Source: Aequorivita marisscotiae
GTDB lineage: Bacteria; Bacteroidota; Bacteroidia; Flavobacteriales; Flavobacteriaceae
Reading direction: 5' to 3'
Assembly: GCF_029814825.1 (NCBI RefSeq)
Contig: NZ_CP122379.1
Span: forward strand, 868,001-932,000
DNA length: 64,000 bases
How positions within the stretch are numbered: the first letter of the stretch is position 1; each line of letters opens with the position of its first letter. Below are positions 32,135 to 40,764 of the stretch, one piece after another. Below the pieces are notes generated by a model. That model was not told the DNA's origin. It did not search any database and saw only the letters and a program-made list of their open reading frames with translations. Both the position numbers and the translations under genes were made by a program.

Positions 32135-34434
32135 TAACGGATTATCATTATTTTCGAAACTTTGGTTTCGGTGTTGTCATCTGTAGTAACGAGTACTAAA
32201 TACACCCCCGAACGCACCTTATATTTTCCAAAAGCAGTTGTGTCCCAAAGTACGCTTCCTCCTTCCGAAGTTTCTTCAAAAACAAGATTACCGGTAATAT
32301 CGGTAATTTTTACATTCGCCTGGGCGGTGAGTCCGTCTATAGTAACATTGCCGCTAAATCCGGGTCGAACAGGATTTGGAAAGGCGTGTAGGTTTTCTAA
32401 ATTGTCACCGGGAGCAGTTGCGGTTCCTTTATAAGCAACAAGACCTTTGAGGGTGGCAAAATAAACCACGCCCGTAAATGGATCGATAGCAATATCCTGA
32501 ACGGTATTAGACGGTAATGGCGAATTATCTTTGGTGAAACGTAGCAAGGTTTCTTGCCCATTTGCCGACAAGTAAAAAACTCCCGATGAGGTTGTAGCTA
32601 TCCATTTGTTATTAGAACCATCTACTTCAATATCGGTAATTGTTTGTTCGTATAAAAGTTCTTGGGCTACGCCATCTTCCAATATAATTATTGCTTGTGA
32701 TTCTGGAGTAGTACCTTCTTCAAAAAAACTACCGGGACTATAAAGTACGCGCAATCCTTTTAGGGTTCCAATCCAAAGTCTATTTTGAGCATCAAAGGCA
32801 ATTGTTCTTACTGCAGCTGAAGGTAAATTGCCATTGCCAGGGCCTTGGCCAATTTTATTAAGTCGGTTTGTTGTGGGATTATACCCTATTAAACCATTGC
32901 TATAACTACCCATAAATACATAATTTTCTCTACTTATATCTAATTGGGTTATAGCCAATTCATTTAGGGCATTCGTAATAACGCTCGATAAGTCAACTTT
33001 TTGAAATTGTCCGCCCGGGGTTAATTTTATTAAGCCCTCGTCTGTTTTTGTTTGCGCGAACCACAAATTCCCTTGTGGGTCAAAATCAGACCCATAGATT
33101 CTAATTCCCGCATCGTCGTTACCAATCATAATCCGGTCTAACGGGCTATTGGTTTCATCGTATAGGATTGTGGGAGTGTCGTCCACAATTTTTAAAAGCC
33201 CTTTTTGAAATGAACTCATATAAACTTCATTTGGCAATTTTGGATTGATGGTAACATTTACCAAATCTGTTGGTTCAGCTCCCACAGCTGCACTTAAATC
33301 TTCGTATGAAATATTATTCCAAAGCGTATCTTTTAAAACACTTATGCCATAGCGCGAAAGTGGATATGGATTGTAATCTTTGTCTATTTCACCAAAATTT
33401 ACCCAAAGTTGTCCGGGAGAAGCATCTATAGCATACGGACTGTTACGTTCGGGACCATTTGGCAAAATCTGGTCGGCTTGCATACTTCCAAAAGGAACAA
33501 TTAACAAACCGTCTTCATTTGTTCCTATGTAAAAATTGTCATCAAACCCGTACCCAGAAAGCAAATCCAAATCGTAATTAAGCACATTGTTTACAGCTGC
33601 TGCTTCAACAAATCCTTCGGAATAAGCTTGTACAGAATTATTGGTAGTTATAGTTAATAGGTTATCCGCCAGTCGAAATTTAAGCACTTGGGCCGAAAAA
33701 TTTTTTACTTCGGTAGTAGCGCCATTGGATGTAAAACGCAATATAGTATTTGCGCGGTTTGCAGCATATAGGTCGTTGCCAAGCTTTTCTGCTGCTCTGT
33801 AGCCCCCGCCCATAATTGTAGTCCAGTTTTCAAAGTCGATTAAATTATCGTCTGCTACAAGTGCTCTGCGCATTCCATCGGTAGCGCTCGCCGCAAAAAT
33901 ATAGGGTTCCTTTATTATCGTTTGTACAATATCTATTTGGCCACCGCCATCGCCAATAAAATAAGTATCGCCAAATTCTAGTCTGGCCAAATCATAAACC
34001 GAAATACCGTATTGTGTGGCTATATAGAGTTTGCCGTTAAATTCGGTAAAATTGTTAATTCGCTTTCTGTCGGGAGGAATAGTTTGTTTTTCTAAAATAT
34101 CCACCACTTTTAAAACTCTTTCTTCACCGTCTTTTACTATTTCCATTAGGCCATCTTCATACCCAATAATTAACAAATTATAATCCTCGCTGTAGTAAAT
34201 GGTAGTTATGGCATTTCCCGAGAGGCCGTTTACGGTAGAGAGCGTTTTAATTTTTTGAGTTGAAATATCATAATAAAACACAGCATTTTCGGCTCCCACA
34301 TATATTTTATTGTTGCCTTGTGAAATATCTTTTATTGATACATAAGAGAAATGACCCGTCCATCGATCTTCGAAATTCTGGGCGCTTGCCAGAAAGGGAA
34401 ATATAAATAGTAAAGCAATTGTCCACTGCTTCAT
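32134..34434 (-). CDS. porZ: PorZ-like T9SS protein: beta-propellers plus sorting domain
   Basis: 766 residues with a signal peptide (MKQWTIALLFIFPFLASAQ). The mature part is built of two-component-regulator-type beta-propeller blades (for example ISQGNNKIYVGAENAVFYYD, GLSGNAITTIYY, FDAQNRLWIGTLKGLRVL, DGSNNKWIATTSSGVFYL) and ends in a T9SS type A domain (FPNPVRPGFSGNVTI...KVSKIMIIR). This matches PorZ, the surface component that hands anionic LPS to the T9SS sortase PorU in Porphyromonas gingivalis. The assignment is from architecture and its coupling with recO; the LPS-delivery role in this organism is inference. Confidence 0.8.
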   Translation of the reverse strand: MKQWTIALLFIFPFLASAQNFEDRWTGHFSYVSIKDISQGNNKIYVGAENAVFYYDISTQKIKTLSTVNGLSGNAITTIYYSEDYNLLIIGYEDGLMEIVKDGEERVLKVVDILEKQTIPPDRKRINNFTEFNGKLYIATQYGISVYDLARLEFGDTYFIGDGGGQIDIVQTIIKEPYIFAASATDGMRRALVADDNLIDFENWTTIMGGGYRAAEKLGNDLYAANRANTILRFTSNGATTEVKNFSAQVLKFRLADNLLTITTNNSVQAYSEGFVEAAAVNNVLNYDLDLLSGYGFDDNFYIGTNEDGLLIVPFGSMQADQILPNGPERNSPYAIDASPGQLWVNFGEIDKDYNPYPLSRYGISVLKDTLWNNISYEDLSAAVGAEPTDLVNVTINPKLPNEVYMSSFQKGLLKIVDDTPTILYDETNSPLDRIMIGNDDAGIRIYGSDFDPQGNLWFAQTKTDEGLIKLTPGGQFQKVDLSSVITNALNELAITQLDISRENYVFMGSYSNGLIGYNPTTNRLNKIGQGPGNGNLPSAAVRTIAFDAQNRLWIGTLKGLRVLYSPGSFFEEGTTPESQAIIILEDGVAQELLYEQTITDIEVDGSNNKWIATTSSGVFYLSANGQETLLRFTKDNSPLPSNTVQDIAIDPFTGVVYFATLKGLVAYKGTATAPGDNLENLHAFPNPVRPGFSGNVTIDGLTAQANVKITDITGNLVFEETSEGGSVLWDTTAFGKYKVRSGVYLVLVTTDDNTETKVSKIMIIR

Positions 34435-34513
34435 AGAAATTCTGTTTTGAATATTAACACGCTAAAATACTATTTATTGCGAGATGGGAATGAAAAAGCC
34501 TTTCCATATTATA

Positions 34514-34556
34514 AAAACCAACAGAGGAAGCTAATATAGCTTCCTCTGTTGGTTTT
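34514..34556 (-). terminator. Strong intrinsic terminator below the LRR protein gene
   Basis: A perfect 19-bp stem (34514-34532 with 34538-34556) around a 5-base loop, flanked by A and T runs. It ends the minus-strand gene at 34571 and separates it from porZ. Confidence 0.9.
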
Positions 34557-34570
34557 CGATATTTCAACTC

Positions 34571-35653
34571 TTAGCGCACCACCAATTTCTTAGTAATGGT
34601 TTCATTTAGGGTTTTTAGGGTTACAAAATAGATGCCTGCCGCATAGCCCGAAACATCCAGTTTTATGACCGTTGTGTTTTCCAACGGCTCTTTGCTTTCC
34701 AAAACCTGCCCCAAGTTGTTGGAAACCGTAACCGCCAAGCCAACAAACCCTTGGTTGGGGAGGTTTATGGCAACGGTGCCGGTTGTCGGGTTGGGGTACA
34801 TGGTAAAATCTTGGAGTGTTGCCGCTGCCACGCCCAGCGCATCGCACTCTGCTTGGTTGTTTACAAAGGTTGTCCCCGGGTCTTTTAGCCAATCGTCCAG
34901 ATAGGTGGCGCTGGCATCGTCCACGAGGATGCAGTCTAGATAGTCAGAAGTTTCGTAAACATTAAAGGTTGCAATATTCTCGTTATTGCCGTTTCTTACA
35001 TCGAGGCTTTCGAGTGGGTTATTAGTTGCGTCAAAGCCCAAAAGTATTAGGTTTTGGGTTAAATCAATATTCGATATGTTATTATGACTCACGGAAATTG
35101 ACGTGAGCAATGGATTTTGGGAGGTATCCAAAACTCCTGATATATTATTATATGTGGCTATAACTAAATCAATGACCGGATTGTTTGTAAGGTCCAAGCT
35201 CCCTATACCGTTAATATCACAATACAATTGTTCCAAACCGGGGTTTTGGCTAATATCGAGCGCAGTCAAAAAATTTTCAGGACAATATATTATCTCAAGG
35301 GTGGTAGTTGGCGGCAGGAGTAGTTCTGTAATATTGCTGGATGCGCAATTTAGCCCCCATAAATTCATATTCTGTGAGACATCTAGTATTGGAAGGTTGT
35401 TATTGGCACAATTTATAAGCTCCACTGCGGCAAAATCCTCAATTCCAGCAAGATTCTGTATGCCTTTCGAGAATACTACTAACTCCGTTACGTTCTCAAT
35501 ATTTGCTGTAAGCACCAAACCATTATTGGGCACGCCATCGCCCATGCCATTCTGCTCAAGATAGTTTTCAAAGTTAGCATCGGGTATAGCGGTGTACTGT
35601 CCAGTACAGAAAATGGTATGTACAAAAGCAGCAAGAATCAATATCTTTTTCAT
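34571..35653 (-). CDS. T9SS cargo protein with irregular leucine-rich repeats
   Basis: 360 residues. Signal peptide MKKILILAAFVHTIFCTGQ, then YTAIPDANFENYLEQNG, a phrase common at the start of such proteins. Residues 55-255 repeat a short LRR pattern of 20-24 residues (LDISQNPGLEQLYC, LDLTNNPVIDLVI, IDLTQNLILLGFDATNNPLESLDV). A linker is followed by a T9SS type A domain (FTMYPNPTTGTVAINLP...TITKKLVVR). It is expected on the surface or released; the ligand is unknown. The 3' third of the gene is visibly richer in GC than its surroundings. Confidence 0.85.
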   Translation of the reverse strand: MKKILILAAFVHTIFCTGQYTAIPDANFENYLEQNGMGDGVPNNGLVLTANIENVTELVVFSKGIQNLAGIEDFAAVELINCANNNLPILDVSQNMNLWGLNCASSNITELLLPPTTTLEIIYCPENFLTALDISQNPGLEQLYCDINGIGSLDLTNNPVIDLVIATYNNISGVLDTSQNPLLTSISVSHNNISNIDLTQNLILLGFDATNNPLESLDVRNGNNENIATFNVYETSDYLDCILVDDASATYLDDWLKDPGTTFVNNQAECDALGVAAATLQDFTMYPNPTTGTVAINLPNQGFVGLAVTVSNNLGQVLESKEPLENTTVIKLDVSGYAAGIYFVTLKTLNETITKKLVVR

Positions 35654-35663
35654 ATCAATGTTC

Positions 35664-36809
35664 TTAATGTTCTACAATCAATTGTTTGGTGGTCAACTGC
35701 CCATTGTCGTAAAAATGAAGGAAGTATATACCGTCGTCAAGACCTGAGGTGTCAATGGTCTTTAACACATTTTGGCTTTCACCCGATAGTACCATTACCC
35801 CATACGCGTCGAATATTTGATATGGATATGTATTGGCTGGTTTTTCCCTAAGGTCGAGATTAAGTTCCCCATCCATAGCGTTTGGATAATAGGTGAGGCC
35901 TGCAGTTGCACATGGATACCCGGAAATAGTGTAATTTGAAACGGCATTTAATACGGGAAGATTTGTTAAGGCCACCCGCATTCTGCTGCCCTGTTTTGGT
36001 GTTAGATAAGAAATACACGAGATAACCGAGTGCCCCATAATATTATATTCATCAGGATCATAAGGGTCACCAGGATCATTGGGGTCATTGGGATCCCCAT
36101 TACCATCAAATCCGCTGTCCAACCATTGGCAGGTGGCAAAATCAACATAATAATCCATATCTGGATCGGCTGGGGTATCCGTTAGATAATCGCCACAGGT
36201 CGCTGAGTTGGAACCGTCCGCATATTCGGGGCATTCAAATTCATCATCATCGGTATTCTCGCCCGTTCCGTGATGGGCGTGCCACAGAGTAAGAATGTGG
36301 CCCATTTCGTGGGAAAGGATGTGCGATTTTACCAATGGATAGGTTTGAAGGGTTACCGGGTCTTCCATAAATCCCGAAACCAAAAATGCAGTTTTATCTC
36401 GTTGTGATGTACCATAACCGTCCCAACCTAAAAATCCAACAGAATCATCATACATATAAATATCTACACCATCGGTATGATTATTAATATCGAATACGCT
36501 GGCGCCTGGGCTATAAAATTCTGAATCATCATCAATATAATCAATCTGGTGATCCCAAACAAAATATATGTTATGGGGGTTAAAAGCAGTGTCCAAATAA
36601 CTCAGTGCTAAACTTACATCGGCAGGAGATTGCCCGCCCGAATGGTTGGACTTTCGTATTACATGTACATATATCCGAACACAAAAAGAGTAATTTGAAT
36701 AATTTTGGCTTCTGTAGGGCGCCATCAATACTTCGGTGTTGGCAGCGGCTATGGTGTCAATTTCGCAATGGATCTGTGCGTGGGCCTTATTGCTCATCAC
36801 AAAGATCAA
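35664..36809 (-). CDS. M43-like zinc metalloprotease with T9SS domain, leader out of frame
   Basis: The open frame starts at TTG 36809 and gives 381 residues with only the end of a signal peptide (MSNKAHAQ). The zinc site is HEMGHILTLWH (His167, Glu168, His171, His177) with a Met-turn (YNIMGHS), matching the pappalysin/M43 metzincins. Conserved Cys pairs and an acidic Asp-Pro repeat (GDPNDPNDPGDPYDPDEYN) lie between the two motifs. The C-terminus is a T9SS type A domain ending KQLIVEH. The natural ATG is at 36855, but three 7-base repeats in between put it out of frame; with one unit fewer it would encode a complete leader. As it stands the secreted product is probably off. It is 10 bases upstream of the LRR gene and probably co-transcribed with it. 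Confidence 0.8.
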   Translation of the reverse strand: MIFVMSNKAHAQIHCEIDTIAAANTEVLMAPYRSQNYSNYSFCVRIYVHVIRKSNHSGGQSPADVSLALSYLDTAFNPHNIYFVWDHQIDYIDDDSEFYSPGASVFDINNHTDGVDIYMYDDSVGFLGWDGYGTSQRDKTAFLVSGFMEDPVTLQTYPLVKSHILSHEMGHILTLWHAHHGTGENTDDDEFECPEYADGSNSATCGDYLTDTPADPDMDYYVDFATCQWLDSGFDGNGDPNDPNDPGDPYDPDEYNIMGHSVISCISYLTPKQGSRMRVALTNLPVLNAVSNYTISGYPCATAGLTYYPNAMDGELNLDLREKPANTYPYQIFDAYGVMVLSGESQNVLKTIDTSGLDDGIYFLHFYDNGQLTTKQLIVEH

Positions 36810-36820
36810 AGAAGCTAGAA

Positions 36821-36841
36821 GTAAAAAGTAAAAAGTAAAAA
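36821..36841 (-). repeat. Heptanucleotide tandem repeat (3 units) in the protease leader
   Basis: GTAAAAA occurs three times in a row on the plus strand (TTTTTAC on the coding strand), followed by a partial fourth copy. It sits inside the region that would encode the hydrophobic core of the signal peptide. Seven is not a multiple of three, so each unit gained or lost shifts the frame. With two units the ATG at 36855 would read into the protease; with three it stops after 22 codons. Confidence 0.85.
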
Positions 36842-36885
36842 GTAAATTTTTTCATGATTTGGTCAGTTTTAAAAATTACACTTCT

Positions 36886-36915
36886 TAAAGATAGGTTAAA
36901 AGTTTGTTTTGTCAA
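36886..36915 (-). promoter_or_regulatory. Bacteroidota-type promoter for the metalloprotease gene
   Basis: On the minus strand a TTG (36913-36915) is followed after 19 bases by TATCTTTA (36886-36893), seven of eight matches to the Bacteroidota -7 box TAnnTTTG. The expected transcript start lies some 25 bases above the ATG at 36855, which supports that ATG as the true start. Confidence 0.5.
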
Positions 36916-37004
36916 AAAACAAACCAAAAAATATACTGTCTAATCTATTAATTGCCAGATAATTTTAGGGTTTCTGCTTTCATAAACAGATAGGCTAAAA
37001 TTAA

Positions 37005-37038
37005 AAGCCTTTCCGAATTATTTCATTGGGAAAGGCTT
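37005..37038 (-). terminator. Intrinsic terminator below gdhA
   Basis: AAGCCTTTCC (37005-37014) pairs with GGAAAGGCTT (37029-37038) around a 14-base loop, with T/A-rich flanks. It ends the minus-strand glutamate dehydrogenase gene. Confidence 0.7.
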
Positions 37039-37064
37039 CTACTTTAATTTTGAATTTGAAGTTA

Positions 37065-38408
37065 TTACACCACTCCTTGCGCAAGCATTGCGTCAGCTAC
37101 TTTTACGAAACCTGCTACGTTTGCCCCTTTTACATAATCTACATATCCATCGCCATCTTTTCCGTATTGAACGCAAGCGGCGTGAATGTCATTCATAATA
37201 CCGTGCAGTTTTTCGTCAACCTTCTCTGCTGTCCAGCTTAAACGCAATGAGTTTTGCGACATTTCCAAACCTGAAGTTGCAACACCTCCTGCATTTGAAG
37301 CTTTACCAGGTGAAAACAGAATCTTCGCCTTTTGGAATGCTTCAACCGCCTCTGGGGTACACGGCATATTAGCGCCTTCGCTTATACAGAAACAACCGTT
37401 ATCGAGGAGCATTTTGGCTTCATCGCCGTTCAATTCGTTTTGGGTTGCGCAAGGCAGTGCGATATCACATTTCACTTCCCATGGGCGTTTTCCCGCTATA
37501 TATTCTGCTCCGCTATATTTTTCGGTATATTCTGAAATACGTCCTCGCTTTTCATTTTTTAAATCCATTACAAAGGCCAGCTTTTCTTCGTCTATTCCTT
37601 CAGAATCGTAAATATATCCGCCAGAATCTGAAAATGTTACCACTTTCCCTCCAAACTGAATTACTTTTTCGGCAGCGTATTGCGCCACATTTCCGGCGCC
37701 AGATATAACAACTGTTTTTCCGTTAAAGCTTTCGCCTCGAGTTTCCAGCATATCTTTTGCGAAATACACATTGCCGTAACCCGTAGCTTCTGGACGAATA
37801 AGCGAGCCTCCGTACGAAAGTCCTTTTCCTGTAAGCACTCCCGTAAACTCATTGCGAATGCGTTTGTACTGGCCGTACATATAGCCAATTTCGCGACTAC
37901 CAACACCAATATCTCCAGCAGGTACATCGGTATCTGGTCCTATATGCCTACATAGTTCGGTCATAAAACTTTGGCAGAAACGCATAATTTCGGTGTTGCT
38001 TTTTCCCTTTGGGTCAAAGTTTGAACCTCCTTTTCCGCCGCCGAGCGGAAGGGTAGTAAGACTGTTTTTAAAGGTTTGTTCGAACCCTAAAAATTTAAGA
38101 ATACTCAAGTTTACAGAAGGATGAAATCGGAGCCCACCCTTATACGGGCCAATGGCCGAATTAAACTCTACTCGAAACCCTTTATTTACGTGAATTTTAT
38201 TATTATCGTCTGTCCAAGGTACGCGAAAAACAATTGTGCGCTCTGGTTCAACCATGCGCTCTAACAACATTTTGTTAGCGTATTTTTCGTTTTCTTCAAT
38301 AAAAGGGATTACTGTTTCGGCAACTTCTGTTACCGCCTGTAGGAATTCAGGCTCATGAGGATTGTTTTTTTCGACTTCAGAAATGAAATCAATAATGCTT
38401 TGCTTCAT
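37065..38408 (-). CDS. gdhA: NADP-type glutamate dehydrogenase
   Basis: 447 residues, the length of the E. coli GdhA class. It assimilates ammonia: 2-oxoglutarate plus NH4+ plus NADPH to glutamate. Motifs are GFRVEFNSAIGPYKGGLRFHPSVN (split by the active-site lysine region), LTTLPLGGGKGGSNFDPKGKS, DVPAGDIGVGSREIGYMYGQYK and VISGAGNVAQYAAEKVI. It is clearly a different class from the 431-residue enzyme at 15520. The divergent spacer upstream holds a perfect 14-bp palindrome (38513-38526). Confidence 0.94.
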   Translation of the reverse strand: MKQSIIDFISEVEKNNPHEPEFLQAVTEVAETVIPFIEENEKYANKMLLERMVEPERTIVFRVPWTDDNNKIHVNKGFRVEFNSAIGPYKGGLRFHPSVNLSILKFLGFEQTFKNSLTTLPLGGGKGGSNFDPKGKSNTEIMRFCQSFMTELCRHIGPDTDVPAGDIGVGSREIGYMYGQYKRIRNEFTGVLTGKGLSYGGSLIRPEATGYGNVYFAKDMLETRGESFNGKTVVISGAGNVAQYAAEKVIQFGGKVVTFSDSGGYIYDSEGIDEEKLAFVMDLKNEKRGRISEYTEKYSGAEYIAGKRPWEVKCDIALPCATQNELNGDEAKMLLDNGCFCISEGANMPCTPEAVEAFQKAKILFSPGKASNAGGVATSGLEMSQNSLRLSWTAEKVDEKLHGIMNDIHAACVQYGKDGDGYVDYVKGANVAGFVKVADAMLAQGVV

Positions 38409-38512
38409 TGGTTACAATTTTGTTTTATTTTTAGCGAAAATCCTTGCCGAGCGATAGTTTAATCTTTTAGCGAATTAGCTTTCAAAAAACAATTTTTAAA
38501 AACAATTTGGAA

Positions 38513-38526
38513 TGTACAGCTGTACA
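38513..38526. promoter_or_regulatory. Perfect 14-bp palindrome between divergent genes
   Basis: TGTACAGCTGTACA reads the same on both strands. It lies about 105 bases upstream of gdhA and 137 bases upstream of the divergent outer-membrane gene, a suitable place for a dimeric repressor or activator site. Confidence 0.5.
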
Positions 38527-38626
38527 AGGATTGCACAAATATAAGTGTTATGATAAAAACTGGAACTCAATTTTTTACAAAATAGCCAAATCGCTTTTTA
38601 AAACTTCAATGGTGAATATGTTTTTA

Positions 38627-38634
38627 TATATTTG
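38627..38634 (+). promoter_or_regulatory. -7 box of the outer-membrane protein gene
   Basis: TATATTTG is a perfect match to TAnnTTTG, 28 bases upstream of the ATG at 38663. No clear -33 TTG is seen at the usual distance. Confidence 0.45.
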
Positions 38635-38662
38635 TTCTTTTTCAATCTAAATAAATCACTCA

Positions 38663-39463
38663 ATGAATACCAAATTCTTTTTATTGGTATTTTTCTTCTT
38701 ACTTGTAGGCAAGCAAAGTAGTTTTAGTCAAGCTGGGTTTTCGCATGAGGTGGGTCTTATTACCGGCCCTGTGGTTTTTTATTCAGATTTTGGAGAGCGC
38801 TATAATTTTGAAACAAATGCCGGAAACGTTGGTTTTGGCATAGGCTTAATACATTATATTAATTTTTCATATAGCGCAGATTGTAACTGTTATACAAGAG
38901 CGGTTTATTTTAACGACCACTTTAAAATACGCACGGAAATAGATTACCACCAAACAAATTTAAATCATTACGGCAAATGGGTTGCGCCAGACCGTACCTC
39001 TTTAGTTGCAGATCAGCTTAGAGCTATGGGTGGCAAGGCAACAGTTTTTGAAGTAGGTTCCCAACTTGAATATTTTCCGCTTAGCATTCGCGATTTTGCC
39101 GCGGGCCAATATAAAATTGCACCTTTTATAAGTTTGGGAGCACATTGGGTAAGTTTTGATCCTGAGGTTTCTTCTACGTTAGGCCAATTAAATAGCCCAG
39201 CCACTACGCCAGATAAATATTTTAACGGTTTTCAGCAAGATCCGGCCACTACTTGGGCAGTAGTTGGAAGTGTGGGTATACGCTATAAGTTATCGCCACT
39301 AAGCGATTTAATGTTGGACAGCCGCTGGCATTTTTACTTTTCAGATTGGGTAGATGGTCTAAACCCAACGCTCGCAAATAACGGTACCACTCCAGTGCCC
39401 GAAAACAAAGCCAACGAGTGGATTTATTGGTTAAATCTTGGCTATATTTACTATATAAATTAG
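38663..39463 (+). CDS. Outer-membrane barrel protein, THC0290_0291-like
   Basis: 266 residues with a signal peptide ending SSFSQ. The mature part has repeated amphipathic strands (GFSHEVGLITGPVVFYSDFG, FGIGLIHYINFSY, AVVGSVGIRYKLS) and a C-terminal aromatic strand (IYWLNLGYIYYIN), as in outer-membrane barrels. It resembles the THC0290_0291 family of Flavobacteriia; homologs are sometimes labelled glutamate dehydrogenase only because they lie beside gdhA, as here. No enzymatic motif is seen. Confidence 0.75.
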   Translation: MNTKFFLLVFFFLLVGKQSSFSQAGFSHEVGLITGPVVFYSDFGERYNFETNAGNVGFGIGLIHYINFSYSADCNCYTRAVYFNDHFKIRTEIDYHQTNLNHYGKWVAPDRTSLVADQLRAMGGKATVFEVGSQLEYFPLSIRDFAAGQYKIAPFISLGAHWVSFDPEVSSTLGQLNSPATTPDKYFNGFQQDPATTWAVVGSVGIRYKLSPLSDLMLDSRWHFYFSDWVDGLNPTLANNGTTPVPENKANEWIYWLNLGYIYYIN

Positions 39464-39464
39464 G

Positions 39465-40607
39465 CTACCCGATTGCCTGTTTTAAATCGGCAATTAAATC
39501 TTCTACATCTTCAACACCCACCGAAAGACGGATTAACGCATCTACTACCCCAATTTTCTCACGTTCCTTTTTAGGGATACTGGCGTGCGTCATACTAGCA
39601 GGATGTCCGGCAAGGCTTTCCACTCCGCCAAGACTTTCTGCCAAAGTAAATATCTTTAATTTCTCCACTATTTTAATAGCTCCGTTGTAGTTATTTCCCT
39701 TTGTTACAAATGAAATCATCCCGCCAAAACCTTTCATCTGGTCCTTTGCTATTTTATGATTTGGATGACTTTCAAAACCGGGCCAATAAACCTTTTCAAT
39801 CTTTGGGTGCTTATTTAAATATTCGGCTACGGCTTTGCCATTCTCGCAATGGCGTTGCATACGTAGGTGAAGCGTTTTTAACCCGCGTAAAACCAAAAAA
39901 CTATCTTGCGGCCCGCAAATTGCCCCGCTCGCATTTTGTATAAAATAAAGCCTGTTTGCGAGTTCACTGTCCTTTACTACAAGTGCGCCCATTACCACAT
40001 CGCTATGCCCGCCGAGATATTTTGTAGCACTGTGCATCACAATATCGGCACCCAAATCTAAAGGTTGTTGTAAGTAGGGTGTGGCAAAAGTATTATCGAC
40101 CGCCAGTAGCACGTTGTGGTTTTTTGCAATTAAAGCAGCCTTTTTTATATCTATAATATTCATCATTGGGTTTGTTGGTGTTTCTACCCAAATCAGTTTT
40201 GTTTTATCGTTTATGTATTGCTCAATTTTTGCGGCATTTTCCATTCCCACGAAATGAAATTTAATGCCAAAACCTTCAAAAATCTTTGTAAACAATCTAT
40301 ACGTTCCACCGTAAAGATCGTTGGTAGAAATAACCTCATCACCGGGTTTTAGAAGTTTTATTACAGCATCTATTGCGGCGAGCCCACTACCAAAAGCGAG
40401 ACCAAATGCCCCATTTTCAATACTGGCAAAAGCGCGTTCCAAGGCTGCCCGTGTTGGATTGTTGCTTCGCGAGTATTCAAATCCTTTGTGACCCCCTGGA
40501 GTAGTTTGCGAATATGTTGAGGTTTGGTAAATTGGCGGCATGACCGCACCGTATGCCGGATCTATATTTTGCTGCCCGCCGTGTATAATTTTTGTGTTGA
40601 ATTTCAT
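39465..40607 (-). CDS. metB: Cystathionine gamma-synthase-type PLP enzyme
   Basis: 380 residues of the Cys/Met metabolism PLP family. The PLP lysine is in MHSATKYLGGHSDVVMGA; other signatures are PPIYQTSTYSQTTPGGHKGFEYSRSNNPTR (N-terminal), AVDNTFATPYLQQPLDLGADI and SLGGVESLAGHPASMTHASI. These enzymes make or split cystathionine in transsulfuration; gamma-synthase and gamma-lyase cannot be told apart safely by eye. Its stop lies one base from that of the convergent gene. Confidence 0.88.
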   Translation of the reverse strand: MKFNTKIIHGGQQNIDPAYGAVMPPIYQTSTYSQTTPGGHKGFEYSRSNNPTRAALERAFASIENGAFGLAFGSGLAAIDAVIKLLKPGDEVISTNDLYGGTYRLFTKIFEGFGIKFHFVGMENAAKIEQYINDKTKLIWVETPTNPMMNIIDIKKAALIAKNHNVLLAVDNTFATPYLQQPLDLGADIVMHSATKYLGGHSDVVMGALVVKDSELANRLYFIQNASGAICGPQDSFLVLRGLKTLHLRMQRHCENGKAVAEYLNKHPKIEKVYWPGFESHPNHKIAKDQMKGFGGMISFVTKGNNYNGAIKIVEKLKIFTLAESLGGVESLAGHPASMTHASIPKKEREKIGVVDALIRLSVGVEDVEDLIADLKQAIG

Positions 40608-40701
40608 TTTTTAAAACAGTAATTTATAAGTGATAATCAGTATTGGCAAACTATATTTTATCATTTAATATAACTTTCACAATAGCTGATTTTAAAGTTA
40701 T

Positions 40702-40709
40702 TACTTTTG
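40702..40709 (+). promoter_or_regulatory. -7 box upstream of the DUF3298 lipoprotein gene
   Basis: TACTTTTG matches TAnnTTTG exactly and lies about 55 bases upstream of the ATG at 40765. Confidence 0.4.
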
Positions 40710-40764
40710 AAATTCAAATGTAAGAGTTTCATTTGTGAAAGCTAACCATCTATTTCATTTACAT

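Noticed and set aside
34602..34892. A 96-residue frame overlapping the LRR gene on the same strand
   Set aside because: It is a frame opened by locally high GC; product is basic and low-complexity, and the T9SS frame is clearly the coding one.
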